This document shows positions 27,794 to 35,656 of a stretch of DNA of 64,000 nucleotides, piece by piece. The notes beneath the pieces were generated by a model. The model had not been told where the DNA came from, did no database searches, and worked only from the letters and a program-made list of their open reading frames with translations. Location of the stretch: positions 62,001 through 126,000 of the forward strand of contig JAHIWP010000036.1 of the NCBI GenBank assembly GCA_018816095.1, in the 5' to 3' direction. Position 1 is the first letter of the stretch. The number at the start of each line of letters is the position of its first letter. The position numbers and the translations under genes are program-made. Origin of the DNA: Gammaproteobacteria bacterium (GTDB lineage: Bacteria > Pseudomonadota > Gammaproteobacteria > Pseudomonadales > Pseudomonadaceae).

Positions 27794-28261
27794 ATGCGCA
27801 TCGTCCAAGCGACCCTGGAGCATCTGGATCAACTGACTCCGCTGTTCGTCAATTACCGCGAACACTTTGGCCAGTTGCCTTACCCTGACTCCTCACGGAA
27901 ATTTCTGGAAAACCGCATCAGCCGCAAAGAGTCAGTGATCTATCTGGCCATGGCCGATGATGAAGACAAGATTCTCGGCTTCTGCCAGCTCTATTCGAGC
28001 TTCTCCTCGCTGTCGCTCAAGCGCGTGTGGATTCTCAACGACATCTACGTTTGCCAGGACGCGCGCCGCCAGCTGGTGGCGGATCGCCTGATCCAGACGG
28101 CCAAGCAAATGGCCTTCAAAACCAATGCCGTGCGCTTGCGCGTCGCCTCCAGCGTCGACAACGAAGTCGCGCACAAGCTTTACGAATCCATTGGTTTCAA
28201 GGAAGACACCGAGTTCAAGAGCTTTGTCCTGCCGATCACCGAAGACTTCACCGCGCCCTAA
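27794..28261 (+). CDS. GNAT-family N-acetyltransferase
   Basis: A 155-residue acetyltransferase. The central RVWILNDIYVCQDARRQLVADRL corresponds to GNAT strand 4 and the acetyl-CoA pyrophosphate loop (Q/RxxGxG/A, here the degenerate QDARRQL), and NEVAHKLYESIGFKED is the typical C-terminal motif B. The acceptor is not predictable. ATG 27794 begins MRIVQATLEHLDQL with GTAGAGG upstream. It is a single gene between the eutC REPIN and the convergent phosphatase-kinase-like gene. The degenerate pyrophosphate loop is a small oddity but occurs in active GNATs. Confidence 0.82.
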   Translation: MRIVQATLEHLDQLTPLFVNYREHFGQLPYPDSSRKFLENRISRKESVIYLAMADDEDKILGFCQLYSSFSSLSLKRVWILNDIYVCQDARRQLVADRLIQTAKQMAFKTNAVRLRVASSVDNEVAHKLYESIGFKEDTEFKSFVLPITEDFTAP

Positions 28262-28307
28262 GCCTGCAACTGAGCCAGCGGCGCGCCACTCGCGCTGGCT
28301 CAGCGCA

Positions 28308-29891
28308 TCAGCCTTCAAGGCTTAGCCATAAGCCCACAACCAACTGCACCACCAGCAAGCTGAGCGCCGCCAGATGCCAAGGCTGCCTATAATGCCGTGG
28401 CCGTGACGCAGCCGTGAGCTGCTGCCGCAACGGTTGCTGCAACGCATACTGAAACGCCGACAGGGCCTCAAAGCGCGCCTGCGGTTTGGGCGCCAAGGCC
28501 CGCGCCAGCACTCCATCCCACCCTGCCGGCACACGCACATTGAACTGCGCCAACGGCACATAACGGCTGGTGTGGTCAGCATCCACCTGCGCCGCTTCGG
28601 GCCAACGCCGTCCAATTAGCCAGTAAGCCAGTGCCGCCAGGGCAAATTGGTCGGCGCGACCATCCAGCGCCTGCCCGCTACGCGCCTCTGGCGCCAAGGG
28701 CACCGCCAGCTCAGGCAGGGGTTGCGGCGGAACACCCGGCAACAACGCGGCATATTCAGGCAGCAACACTACGCGCCCAGCGTCATCCACCAGGATACTG
28801 CGTGGGTCCAACCACAGGCCCTGCATGCCGCGTCGCTGCAAACCACGCACAGCAACAATCAGCTGATCGAGCAAAGCCAGAACCGTCACACCGTCTAACG
28901 CCCCATGCGCCGCCAACCAATCGACCAGGCTACGCATGCCCTTGCTGACCGGCTCAAACAGCAAGAAGGCATGGCTTCGCGGCTGATGCGCGGACATCAC
29001 CTGCGGCAAGCTGGCCACCGGACTGCGCCGCAGCGCCCACTCGCGCTGCCGAAAGACTTCATCCGCCGCCTGCTCGGCCAGCCACAACATGGCCTCACGC
29101 CCTCGCGGGTCCGTCGCGCGAAACACCCGCCCTGGCGGCCCGAACGGACAAGCCGAGAGCAGTGTCCAGCCATCAAGCTGCTGCCCGGGTTGCGCATTGA
29201 CCACCACCGGCCAGGGCGCAGGCGGGGCCAGTACCGGCGTATTGTCAGCGTCGACGAGGCGCACTAAAGCCGCCGCGCCTGGCGCCTGTAACAAGGGCGC
29301 AATTAACTCAGGCAGCGGCTCGTCCATACGACGAAAGCCCTGCAGATCCGCCACATCCAATAATGGCTGCGGCGCCAGCAGCAATAACTCGCCCGGGCTG
29401 AGCACCAAGCTGTGCTGCACCAGCGCCAGCTCAGGCTGCGCGCCAAGCTGCAGCCCCTCAACGCCGACCAACCGATGTACGCCGCCCTGCTGATAACGTA
29501 ATAACCCGATGGCCCCGGCCTGGAGAAACTGCGCCTCGGCGTTCTGCATCAGCAACAGCCCGGCATTTATCTGAGCCAGGTGGCGGCCGCCCTGGCGCTG
29601 ACGAAACAGTTGCTGGTTAAACCCGGCCAGCACCTGCCGCGCGGCCTGGGCTTCGCTCCAACTCGAGGGCGTGCACGTGCAATCGGCCAGTAGACCGTCG
29701 AGGTAAGCCTCAAGCGTGCGCACCACATCGGGGCACTCTCGCACCCAAAGCAGCGCAACCACGAGCACCGGCGGCCGCCCTTCGCGCCCTGGCAAGCAGA
29801 TCGCGCGCGTCCGTGCAGCCTGCCCCGGCAGGTCAAGACCATTGCCGCAGAGCAGTTTAATGGCGGGATGATCGAGACGCTCAATCGACAT
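28308..29891 (-). CDS. PP2C-like/protein-kinase-like fusion, both halves apparently inactive, C-terminal membrane anchor
   Basis: A 527-residue protein with the order of Pseudomonas bifunctional phosphatase-kinases: PP2C-like (about 1-205), kinase-like (about 235-490), then a single C-terminal membrane helix (HLAALSLLVVQLVVGLWLSL). The catalytic motifs are lost. In the PP2C half the positions expected to read GDSRIYRL and ATDGV appear as GAIGLLRYQ and LAPQPL. In the kinase half the glycine loop is recognisable (CPFGPPGRVFRATD), but the VAIK lysine is replaced (REAMLWLA), the HRDLKPxN loop reads GLWLDPRS, and DFG reads PEY; the APE and subdomain IX regions remain (PLAPEA, DGRADQFALAALAYWL). 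It therefore looks like a scaffold or sensor keeping both folds. It diverges from an M90 peptidase gene 111 bp away. Alternative: heavily diverged active enzyme. Confidence 0.75.
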   Translation of the reverse strand: MSIERLDHPAIKLLCGNGLDLPGQAARTRAICLPGREGRPPVLVVALLWVRECPDVVRTLEAYLDGLLADCTCTPSSWSEAQAARQVLAGFNQQLFRQRQGGRHLAQINAGLLLMQNAEAQFLQAGAIGLLRYQQGGVHRLVGVEGLQLGAQPELALVQHSLVLSPGELLLLAPQPLLDVADLQGFRRMDEPLPELIAPLLQAPGAAALVRLVDADNTPVLAPPAPWPVVVNAQPGQQLDGWTLLSACPFGPPGRVFRATDPRGREAMLWLAEQAADEVFRQREWALRRSPVASLPQVMSAHQPRSHAFLLFEPVSKGMRSLVDWLAAHGALDGVTVLALLDQLIVAVRGLQRRGMQGLWLDPRSILVDDAGRVVLLPEYAALLPGVPPQPLPELAVPLAPEARSGQALDGRADQFALAALAYWLIGRRWPEAAQVDADHTSRYVPLAQFNVRVPAGWDGVLARALAPKPQARFEALSAFQYALQQPLRQQLTAASRPRHYRQPWHLAALSLLVVQLVVGLWLSLEG

Positions 29892-30002
29892 TGGCAGCCC
29901 TCCCAGGTCGCGGATAGGTTTGTCAGTGCAGCCTTTGTGCCGACTTGCCCAGCGCCGCCGCCGAGCTTATGGTGGCCGCTTCCTAGAGCCTGAGCAGAAC
30001 CC

Positions 30003-30842
30003 ATGTGGTCGCTACGTGCCTGGCGTCGCCAGCGCCTCCTTGCCCGTCATCCCGTGAGCAGCGCTCAGTGGGACGCCATCATGCGACAACTGCCGATCCT
30101 CGACGGCCTGGACGCTGCCGAACAGCAACGCCTGCGCGAACGGGCAGTGCTGTTCTTGCAACACAAGCACCTCAGCCCACTGCCCAGCCTCGAACTGGAC
30201 GCCCACGCCCGCCTGCTACTGGCAGTGCAGGCCGAGCTCCCCCTGCTGCACTTGGCGGACCTCAACTGGTACCAGGGTTTCCATGAAATCGTGATTTACC
30301 CAGACGACTTCGTCAGCCCACAGCGCCACCGCGATGCCAGCGGCGTGGTGCATGAATGGGACGGTGCGCACAGCGGCGAAGCCTGGTTGCATGGCCCGGT
30401 GATTCTGGCCTGGCCAGGCGTGCAGGCCAGCGGCCAGTGGGATGGCTACAACCTGGTGATCCATGAGTTAGCGCATAAACTGGACATGCTCAATGGCGAC
30501 GCCAACGGCCTGCCACCGCTGCATAACAGCATGCATATTGAAGCATGGACCAACGCCATGCAGAGCGCCTTCGACCAGTTGAACGCCGAACTGGATGCCA
30601 ACCCAGGGCGCGAAACCGCCATCGACCCTTACGCAGCAGAAAACCCAGCGGAGTTCTTTGCAGTCACCAGCGAGTACTTCTTCAGCGCCCCCGACCAGCT
30701 CGCCGAATCCTTCCCTGCGGTCTACGCGCAACTGGCCCTGTTCTACCGCCAGGACCCGCTGGCGCGACTGCAACAACTTCAGCAGCGCCATTCGGCTTAC
30801 CCCGCCAACACCAAAGACAGCCCACTCACGACTAATGGCTAG
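30003..30842 (+). CDS. mtfA: M90-family zinc peptidase (MtfA-like)
   Basis: A 279-residue zinc-dependent peptidase of the MtfA (DUF980, M90) family. The metal site is HELAHKLDM with His154, Glu155 and His158, and the downstream AAENPAEFFAVTSEYFF contains the third-ligand glutamate region. The N-terminal WSLRAWRRQRLL is basic and the protein has no signal peptide, so it is cytoplasmic. In E. coli MtfA binds the glucose regulator Mlc; that partner is not implied here. ATG 30003 follows a 111-bp region shared with the divergent phosphatase-kinase-like gene. The pyrophosphatase gene follows with its own -10 element. Confidence 0.9.
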   Translation: MWSLRAWRRQRLLARHPVSSAQWDAIMRQLPILDGLDAAEQQRLRERAVLFLQHKHLSPLPSLELDAHARLLLAVQAELPLLHLADLNWYQGFHEIVIYPDDFVSPQRHRDASGVVHEWDGAHSGEAWLHGPVILAWPGVQASGQWDGYNLVIHELAHKLDMLNGDANGLPPLHNSMHIEAWTNAMQSAFDQLNAELDANPGRETAIDPYAAENPAEFFAVTSEYFFSAPDQLAESFPAVYAQLALFYRQDPLARLQQLQQRHSAYPANTKDSPLTTNG

Positions 30843-30876
30843 ATAAGCCGGCGTAGCAACGCCTAGGGAATATGCC

Positions 30877-30882
30877 TATAAT
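30877..30882 (+). promoter_or_regulatory. -10 element of the ppa promoter
   Basis: A consensus TATAAT 40 bp upstream of the ppa start, after a small GGCGT-AGCA-ACGCC hairpin at 30850-30863. The -35 position is poorly conserved. Confidence 0.6.
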
Positions 30883-30921
30883 CGCGCCACTTTTTTTGGC
30901 CCACCCCTCGGGAGTCGCCCC

Positions 30922-31449
30922 ATGAGCTACAGCAAGATCCCGGCCGGTAAAGACCTGCCGAACGACATCTACGTTGCCATCGAGATCCCGGCCAACCATG
31001 CGCCGATCAAATACGAAATCGATCACGACATCGATTGCCTGATGGTCGACCGTTTCATGGCCACCCCGATGTTCTACCCGGCCAACTACGGTTTTATCCC
31101 GCACACCCTGGCTGACGATGGCGACCCCCTCGACGTGCTGGTTGTGACCCCATACCCAGTGGCCCCAGGTTCGGTCATCCGCGCCCGTCCGGTTGGCGTG
31201 CTGCACATGAGCGACGAAGCTGGCGGCGACGCCAAACTGGTTGCCGTGCCACACGACAAACTGACCGTGCTGTACAAAGACGTTCAGGAATACACCGACC
31301 TACCGCCCCTGCTGATCGAACAGATCAAGCACTTCTTCGAGAACTACAAAGACCTCGAAAAAGGCAAATGGGTTAAGGTAGAAGGCTGGGGCGGCGCTGA
31401 TGAAGCCCGCGATCTAATTCTTAAGGCAGTCGCTGCTTACCAAAAATAA
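30922..31449 (+). CDS. ppa: Inorganic pyrophosphatase (family I)
   Basis: A 175-residue soluble enzyme hydrolysing pyrophosphate to drive biosynthetic reactions. The metal site is [10 protein letters not shown] (the DxDxxD-type signature) with further acidic residues in [19 protein letters not shown] and [12 protein letters not shown] are conserved family segments. Length is exactly that of the Pseudomonas enzyme. ATG 30922 has GGGAG nine bases upstream. A strong terminator follows within 45 bp, so it is a one-gene transcript. It stands near the MtfA-like gene, as in other pseudomonads. Confidence 0.98.
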   Translation: MSYSKIPAGKDLPNDIYVAIEIPANHAPIKYEIDHDIDCLMVDRFMATPMFYPANYGFIPHTLADDGDPLDVLVVTPYPVAPGSVIRARPVGVLHMSDEAGGDAKLVAVPHDKLTVLYKDVQEYTDLPPLLIEQIKHFFENYKDLEKGKWVKVEGWGGADEARDLILKAVAAYQK

Positions 31450-31465
31450 GCCGAGACCGTCCCCT

Positions 31466-31492
31466 AAAAGCCGGCCACAAGCCGGCTTTTTT
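31466..31492 (+). terminator. Rho-independent terminator of ppa
   Basis: GCCGGC-CACAA-GCCGGC stem at 31470-31486, preceded by AAAA and followed by six Ts, 17 bp after the ppa stop. Confidence 0.9.
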
Positions 31493-31618
31493 ATGCCTGC
31501 CATTTGAGGCAGCCGTTGTTTCTGGCCGCCACGATGCGATGTCGCTGGCGCAGATAAAACCAAGCCATTGGCAACAGCCTTGGCTATAGTGGATGAAACC
31601 TCGCAGGAGTTTGTTTGC

Positions 31619-31990
31619 ATGAGCGAAACAGCCAATGAGCGTCGGCGCTTTCACCGCATCGCTTTCGACGCCCCCACCGAAATTGTGCAAGGCGAGCGGC
31701 GCTGGGCAGTCGAACTGCATGATGTTTCGCTGAAGGGCCTGCTGATCAAGCGCCCCGCCGGCTGGAACGGTGACCCTAACCTGCCGTTTGAGGCCAACAT
31801 CCAACTGGCCGGTGACACCCGCGTACAGATGGAAGTAGTGCTGACCCGCACCCAAGCGGACTTGCTCGGTTTTGTCTGCCGGCATATCGACCTCGATTCG
31901 ATCAGCCACTTGCGTCGCCTAGTGGAACTCAACCTCGGCGATGAAAGCCTGCTCGAACGCGAACTCGCCGCACTCGGCGAAGACCAGTAA
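31619..31990 (+). CDS. PilZ-domain protein (cyclic di-GMP receptor)
   Basis: A 123-residue stand-alone PilZ protein. The cyclic di-GMP-binding signature is present: RRRFHR (RxxxR) at residues about 8-13 and DVSLKG (D/NxSxxG) about 25 residues later. A stand-alone domain of this size usually acts as an adaptor that relays the second messenger to a partner. I chose ATG 31619 ([10 protein letters not shown]), with CAGGAG about nine bases upstream; the longer frame has no site. It is flanked by terminators, so it is probably monocistronic. Five genes in this window make, break or bind cyclic di-GMP. Confidence 0.92.
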   Translation: MSETANERRRFHRIAFDAPTEIVQGERRWAVELHDVSLKGLLIKRPAGWNGDPNLPFEANIQLAGDTRVQMEVVLTRTQADLLGFVCRHIDLDSISHLRRLVELNLGDESLLERELAALGEDQ

Positions 31991-31991
31991 C

Positions 31992-32019
31992 GAAAAAAGG
32001 AGGCCTCGGCCTCCTTTTT
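31992..32019. terminator. Bidirectional terminator between PilZ and radA genes
   Basis: GGAGGC-CTCG-GCCTCC stem flanked by A6 on the left and T5 on the right. It lies immediately after the PilZ stop and 18 bp from the radA stop, serving both converging genes. Confidence 0.9.
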
Positions 32020-32036
32020 CATACCCATCTGATCGA

Positions 32037-33401
32037 TTACTCGAACAGCGCATCCAGCGCCTGCTCTAGGCGCGTTACAGCAATGACCTGCAAACCCGGC
32101 GGTGGATCTTTCGGGGCATTGCCCTTGGGTACGATGGCGCGCTTGAAACCGTGCTTGGCCGCCTCTTTCAGCCGCTCCTGACCGCTCGGCACCGGGCGAA
32201 TTTCGCCAGACAGGCCGACCTCACCAAACACCAGCAGATCATGCGGCAACGGCTTGTTGCGCAGGCTGGAAATTACCGCCGCCATCAACGCCAGATCAGA
32301 GGCGGTTTCCAACACCTTGACCCCGCCGACCACGTTAAGAAAAACGTCCTGGTCATAGGTGGGAATCCCACCATGACGGTGCAATACCGCCAGTAGCATG
32401 GCCAGGCGATTTTGATCCAACCCCAAGGTCACACGCCGTGGGTTGCCCATGTGGCTGGTGTCGACCAGCGCTTGCACTTCCACCAGCATCGGCCGGGTCC
32501 CTTCCCAGGTGGCCATTACCACACTGCCGGGCACTTCTTCCTGGGCGCGGGTAAGGAAGATGGCCGAAGGGTTAGTGACCTCTTTCAAGCCCTTGTCGGT
32601 CATACCGAACACGCCGAGCTCGTTGATCGCGCCAAAACGATTCTTCACCGCACGCAGCAAGCGCAGGCGACCGTCTGACTCGCCCTCGAAATACAGCACG
32701 GTGTCGACCATGTGCTCAAGCACGCGCGGCCCGGCCAGGGCACCTTCCTTAGTCACGTGACCGACCAGGAAGATTGCCGTACCGCTCTGTTTGGCGAAAC
32801 GCACCAATAGCGCCGCACTTTCACGCACCTGGGACACGCCGCCAGGAGCCGAGGACAGTTGTTCGGTAAAGATGGTTTGGATCGAGTCGATCACCATCAC
32901 CTTGGGTTTTTCCAGGCGCGCAGTGGCGATGATGGTTTCGATGCAGGTTTCGGTCATCACCTTGAGCTTGTCTTCCGGCAACCCCAGACGCCGGGCGCGC
33001 ATGGCCACCTGCTGTTGGGACTCTTCGCCGGTGACATACAGCGCAGGAAAGCGCGTGGCGATATTGCACAGGGTCTGCAGCAGGATGGTCGATTTGCCGA
33101 TGCCAGGATCACCGCCGATCAGCACCACTGAACCATCCACCAGGCCACCACCGAGCACCCGGTCCAGCTCGCCGGAGGCAGTGGAAAAGCGCGGCACTTC
33201 GGCGACGCTGACCTCAGCCAGGGTTTTGATCTGCGCCTGTTCGCCAGCCCAGCCGGCACGCCCGCTGGGGGTGGCCGCATTGGCTTCGAGCAGCGTCTCG
33301 ACCAAGGTGTTCCACGCCCCGCACTCGCCGCACTGGCCGGCCCATTTGGGGAAGGTTGCGCCGCACTCGGTGCAGCCATACATGCGCTTAGCCTTGGCCA
33401 T
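32037..33401 (-). CDS. radA: DNA repair ATPase RadA (Sms)
   Basis: A 454-residue RecA-related ATPase that promotes branch migration of recombination intermediates. In order: zinc finger Cys10-Cys13-Cys24-Cys27 (CTECGATFPKWAGQCGEC), Walker A GGDPGIGKST at residues 96-105, the RadA-specific KNRFGAINELGVF, and a C-terminal Lon-protease-like domain (GLSGEIRPVPSGQERLKEA). Length is standard. ATG 33401 has CCGGAG-type spacing only weakly. It is transcribed toward the shared terminator at 31992. The next genes upstream on the same strand are the two DUF465 genes, with a 158-bp gap. Confidence 0.98.
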   Translation of the reverse strand: MAKAKRMYGCTECGATFPKWAGQCGECGAWNTLVETLLEANAATPSGRAGWAGEQAQIKTLAEVSVAEVPRFSTASGELDRVLGGGLVDGSVVLIGGDPGIGKSTILLQTLCNIATRFPALYVTGEESQQQVAMRARRLGLPEDKLKVMTETCIETIIATARLEKPKVMVIDSIQTIFTEQLSSAPGGVSQVRESAALLVRFAKQSGTAIFLVGHVTKEGALAGPRVLEHMVDTVLYFEGESDGRLRLLRAVKNRFGAINELGVFGMTDKGLKEVTNPSAIFLTRAQEEVPGSVVMATWEGTRPMLVEVQALVDTSHMGNPRRVTLGLDQNRLAMLLAVLHRHGGIPTYDQDVFLNVVGGVKVLETASDLALMAAVISSLRNKPLPHDLLVFGEVGLSGEIRPVPSGQERLKEAAKHGFKRAIVPKGNAPKDPPPGLQVIAVTRLEQALDALFE

Positions 33402-33559
33402 GCCGGACTCCTATAAAAACTGAGCCCGGATCATACGAAATAGCTGGATATATTTACAGTTAAATGAATACAGCACCGGCTCCGCCTCTGACGCGCTCAA
33501 GTCCGACGAGCCTGTTTTAACGCAGCCGGTCCAATGCGCCGCAGAGCGTCAGCAGCCTC

Positions 33560-33838
33560 TTAGGCTTTGCAGCCATTGCCGCATCCACAACACTGCCCCG
33601 CCGCCCGCTTGAGCTGCCGCGCCAGCTCATCCTTGAGGCCGACGCGTTCCTGCTTGAGTGTCAACAGGGCATCATCCGCCAGCAGTTCGCTGCCGGCTTC
33701 AATACGGCAAATACGCTTATCCAGGGTTTCGTAGTTATCGGCCAGGCGCGCGAAGTTGCTGTCAGCCAGACGCAACTCATTCAGGGCGCCGCGTAGTTCG
33801 GGGAAGTCTTTGATTAGCGGATGGTGTTCTACGTGCAT
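33560..33838 (-). CDS. DUF465/YdcH-family protein with cysteine-rich tail
   Basis: A 92-residue helical protein of the YdcH (DUF465) family: HHPLIKDFPELRGAL, then LADNYETLDKRICRIE and LKQERVGLKDELARQL, the usual short coiled-coil pair. Unlike typical members it ends in QCCGCGNGCKA, with four cysteines in eight residues, suggesting metal or redox binding. The start ATG 33838 is preceded by TTAGGAG. A near-perfect ANR/FNR box lies 62-75 bp upstream, at a distance suiting anaerobic activation. A paralogue without the cysteine tail is immediately upstream on the same strand. The family's function is unknown. Confidence 0.82.
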   Translation of the reverse strand: MHVEHHPLIKDFPELRGALNELRLADSNFARLADNYETLDKRICRIEAGSELLADDALLTLKQERVGLKDELARQLKRAAGQCCGCGNGCKA

Positions 33839-33899
33839 GCTGGCACTCCTAAGGGGATAGTCACTGCCTGCAGCCTATCCCCTGCCCCGGGCTGAGCAC

Positions 33900-33913
33900 T
33901 TGACCCGGATCAA
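33900..33913 (-). promoter_or_regulatory. ANR/FNR box upstream of the Cys-tailed DUF465 gene
   Basis: On the minus strand TTGATCCGGGTCAA, fitting the Pseudomonas ANR consensus TTGAT-N4-(G/A)TCAA. Its centre lies about 30 bp before a TAGGCT -10-like hexamer, the class II activator spacing, and about 69 bp before the ATG at 33838. Confidence 0.65.
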
Positions 33914-33926
33914 GCCAGCACAGCTA

Positions 33927-34166
33927 TCAGGCTTTGTGCAGATAGGCGGAGAGTTCGTCCTTAAGGCTGACACGCTGCATCTTCAAACCGAGCAGCAGAA
34001 CCTCATCCATGGCCACCCGCCCGCTTTCCACCTCATAGATGCGTTTATCAAGCTCTTCGTACTCATTAGCCAAGCGCACAAAGTGCCCGTCACTGGAGAG
34101 CAAGGCGTGTAACTGGGTCTTGAACTCGGAAAATTCGCGGTTCAGTGGGTGATGTTCCAGGGGCAT
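33927..34166 (-). CDS. DUF465/YdcH-family protein
   Basis: A 79-residue small helical protein of the YdcH family. PLEHHPLNREFSEFKTQL, LANEYEELDKRIYEVE and KMQRVSLKDELSAYL align segment by segment with the neighbouring 92-residue protein, so the two are tandem paralogues. There are no cysteines. The start ATG 34166 is the first in frame, with AGGATG-type spacing upstream. The 88-bp gap to the second copy holds the ANR box, so the two copies are probably regulated separately. Family function unknown. Confidence 0.82.
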   Translation of the reverse strand: MPLEHHPLNREFSEFKTQLHALLSSDGHFVRLANEYEELDKRIYEVESGRVAMDEVLLLGLKMQRVSLKDELSAYLHKA

Positions 34167-34301
34167 AACGGCATCCTCAGGCGTGGAGTTAAATAGAGCC
34201 TAGTTCAGCCCCGCAGGCTCTGCCGCGACACGTTGAATTGAGGCTTGCAAAGCGACTTCTGCTATCGTGAGCATCATCTGCAAAAAATCAGAGAACAGGT
34301 A

Positions 34302-35048
34302 ATGGGTACAACAACCGGATGCGCGGCTTGCCGCGACGGCCAGGGACTTGGTTTCCCTATCAGCATGGCGTTTCAGCCCATCGTTAACCTGAGTACTGGC
34401 ACGGTATTCGCCCACGAAGCCCTAGTACGCGGCACGGCGGGCGAGTCCGCCGGCAGCCTCTTGGGCAAGCTCAATAAAGACAACCTCTACCCGTTCGATC
34501 AGGCCTGCCGAGTTACTGCCCTGGAGTGGGCCGCTAAGCTGCAAGTGCCGGCCATGGTCTCGATTAACTTCATGCCCAATGCGGTGTACAAGCCGGAGAC
34601 CTGTATCCGCGCCACGCTAGAGGCGGCAGAGCGCTTCAACTTCCCGCTGGAGCGGATCATCTTCGAGGTCACAGAACAGGAGCAGGTGCTGGATATCGAC
34701 CACCTCACCGGCATCCTGCGCGCGTACCGCAAGCAAGGCTTTATGACGGCAATTGATGACTTCGGCGCCGGTTATGCCGGCCTGAATCTGCTGGCCGACT
34801 TTCAGCCCGACCTGATCAAACTCGACATGCAGCTGATCCGCAATATCGACCAAGACAGCGTGCGGCAGACACTGGTCGAGGCCACTTTGCAGATGTGCCG
34901 CAAACTGAATATCCGGGTGATCGCCGAAGGCATCGAAAGCCTTGGCGAACTGCGTGCTTTGCAAGCCATGGGAGTGGAGCTCTTCCAGGGCTATCTGCTG
35001 GCCAAACCGGGCTTCCAGTCCCTGCCGGACGTGCATTACCCGAGCTAA
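34302..35048 (+). CDS. Stand-alone EAL cyclic di-GMP phosphodiesterase
   Basis: A 248-residue EAL-domain protein without sensor or GGDEF domain. Catalytic and metal residues look complete: HEALVRG, the Asn in INFMPNA, FEVTEQE, IDDFGAGYAGLN, IKLD, IAEGIES and LFQGYLL. The N-terminus carries CAAC (TTGCAACRDGQG) ahead of MAFQPIVN, a CxxC that might bind metal or sense redox. I take ATG 34302 (MGTTTGCAACRDG); the ribosome-binding site is weak (AGAG at about eight bases). mscL follows after 67 bp containing a perfect dyad. Confidence 0.88.
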   Translation: MGTTTGCAACRDGQGLGFPISMAFQPIVNLSTGTVFAHEALVRGTAGESAGSLLGKLNKDNLYPFDQACRVTALEWAAKLQVPAMVSINFMPNAVYKPETCIRATLEAAERFNFPLERIIFEVTEQEQVLDIDHLTGILRAYRKQGFMTAIDDFGAGYAGLNLLADFQPDLIKLDMQLIRNIDQDSVRQTLVEATLQMCRKLNIRVIAEGIESLGELRALQAMGVELFQGYLLAKPGFQSLPDVHYPS

Positions 35049-35069
35049 AATTTGACTGGCCAGCAGCAA

Positions 35070-35090
35070 GCGCTGAGTTACACTCAGCGC
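35070..35090 (+). terminator. Perfect hairpin between the EAL gene and mscL
   Basis: GCGCTGAGT-TAC-ACTCAGCGC, 9-bp arms with a three-base loop, 21 bp after the EAL stop and 25 bp before the mscL start. No T-run follows, so an attenuator or operator role for mscL is as likely as termination. Confidence 0.5.
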
Positions 35091-35115
35091 AACCTCACCT
35101 ATCAGGGAAAGCAGC

Positions 35116-35529
35116 ATGAGCATAATCAGTGAATTCAAGGCCTTTGCGGTCAAAGGCAACGTGGTCGACATGGCCGTGGGCATCATTATCGGCGCGGCCT
35201 TTGGCAAGATTGTCTCGTCCTTTGTCGGTGACGTGGTGATGCCGCCCCTGGGCATGCTGATTGGCGGCGTAGATTTCTCCGATCTGGCGATTGTGCTGAA
35301 AGCTGCTGAAGGCGATGTCGCTGCTGTAACTGTGGGTTATGGCAAATTTATCCAGACCATTCTCGACTTCCTGATTGTCGCTTTCGCCATCTTTATGGGC
35401 GTCAAAGTGATCAACAAACTCAAACGCGAAGAAGAAGCTGCCCCGGCCGCGCCAGCGCCGCCGAGCAAGGAGCAGGAGCTACTGAGCGAAATCCGTGACC
35501 TGCTCAAGGCTCAGCAAAGCAAAGACTGA
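35116..35529 (+). CDS. mscL: Large-conductance mechanosensitive channel
   Basis: A 137-residue inner-membrane channel that opens on severe hypo-osmotic stress. The N-terminal amphipathic helix and TM1 are [30 protein letters not shown] with the gate region [16 protein letters not shown] and TM2 ([18 protein letters not shown]) follow, then an alanine/proline-rich linker and a C-terminal helix SEIRDLLK. All are diagnostic. A GGGAAAG ribosome-binding site lies upstream of ATG 35116. The gene appears monocistronic, preceded by a perfect dyad. Confidence 0.98.
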   Translation: MSIISEFKAFAVKGNVVDMAVGIIIGAAFGKIVSSFVGDVVMPPLGMLIGGVDFSDLAIVLKAAEGDVAAVTVGYGKFIQTILDFLIVAFAIFMGVKVINKLKREEEAAPAAPAPPSKEQELLSEIRDLLKAQQSKD

Positions 35530-35656
35530 GCCCTCCCCCTTGCGGAGGGCAAGCGCCCTCCCGTACACGATTTGTTGCAGCTTGCTCATTGGCCGCGCGC
35601 GGCGTTCGCAACCAGTTCGTGTAAATTGAGCATCCCTTGGTTACTTACCCCCCTCA

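Noticed and set aside
34394..34410. TGGCACGGTATTCGCC considered as a second sigma-54 promoter
   Set aside because: It lies inside the EAL coding sequence and lacks the TTGC -12 element.
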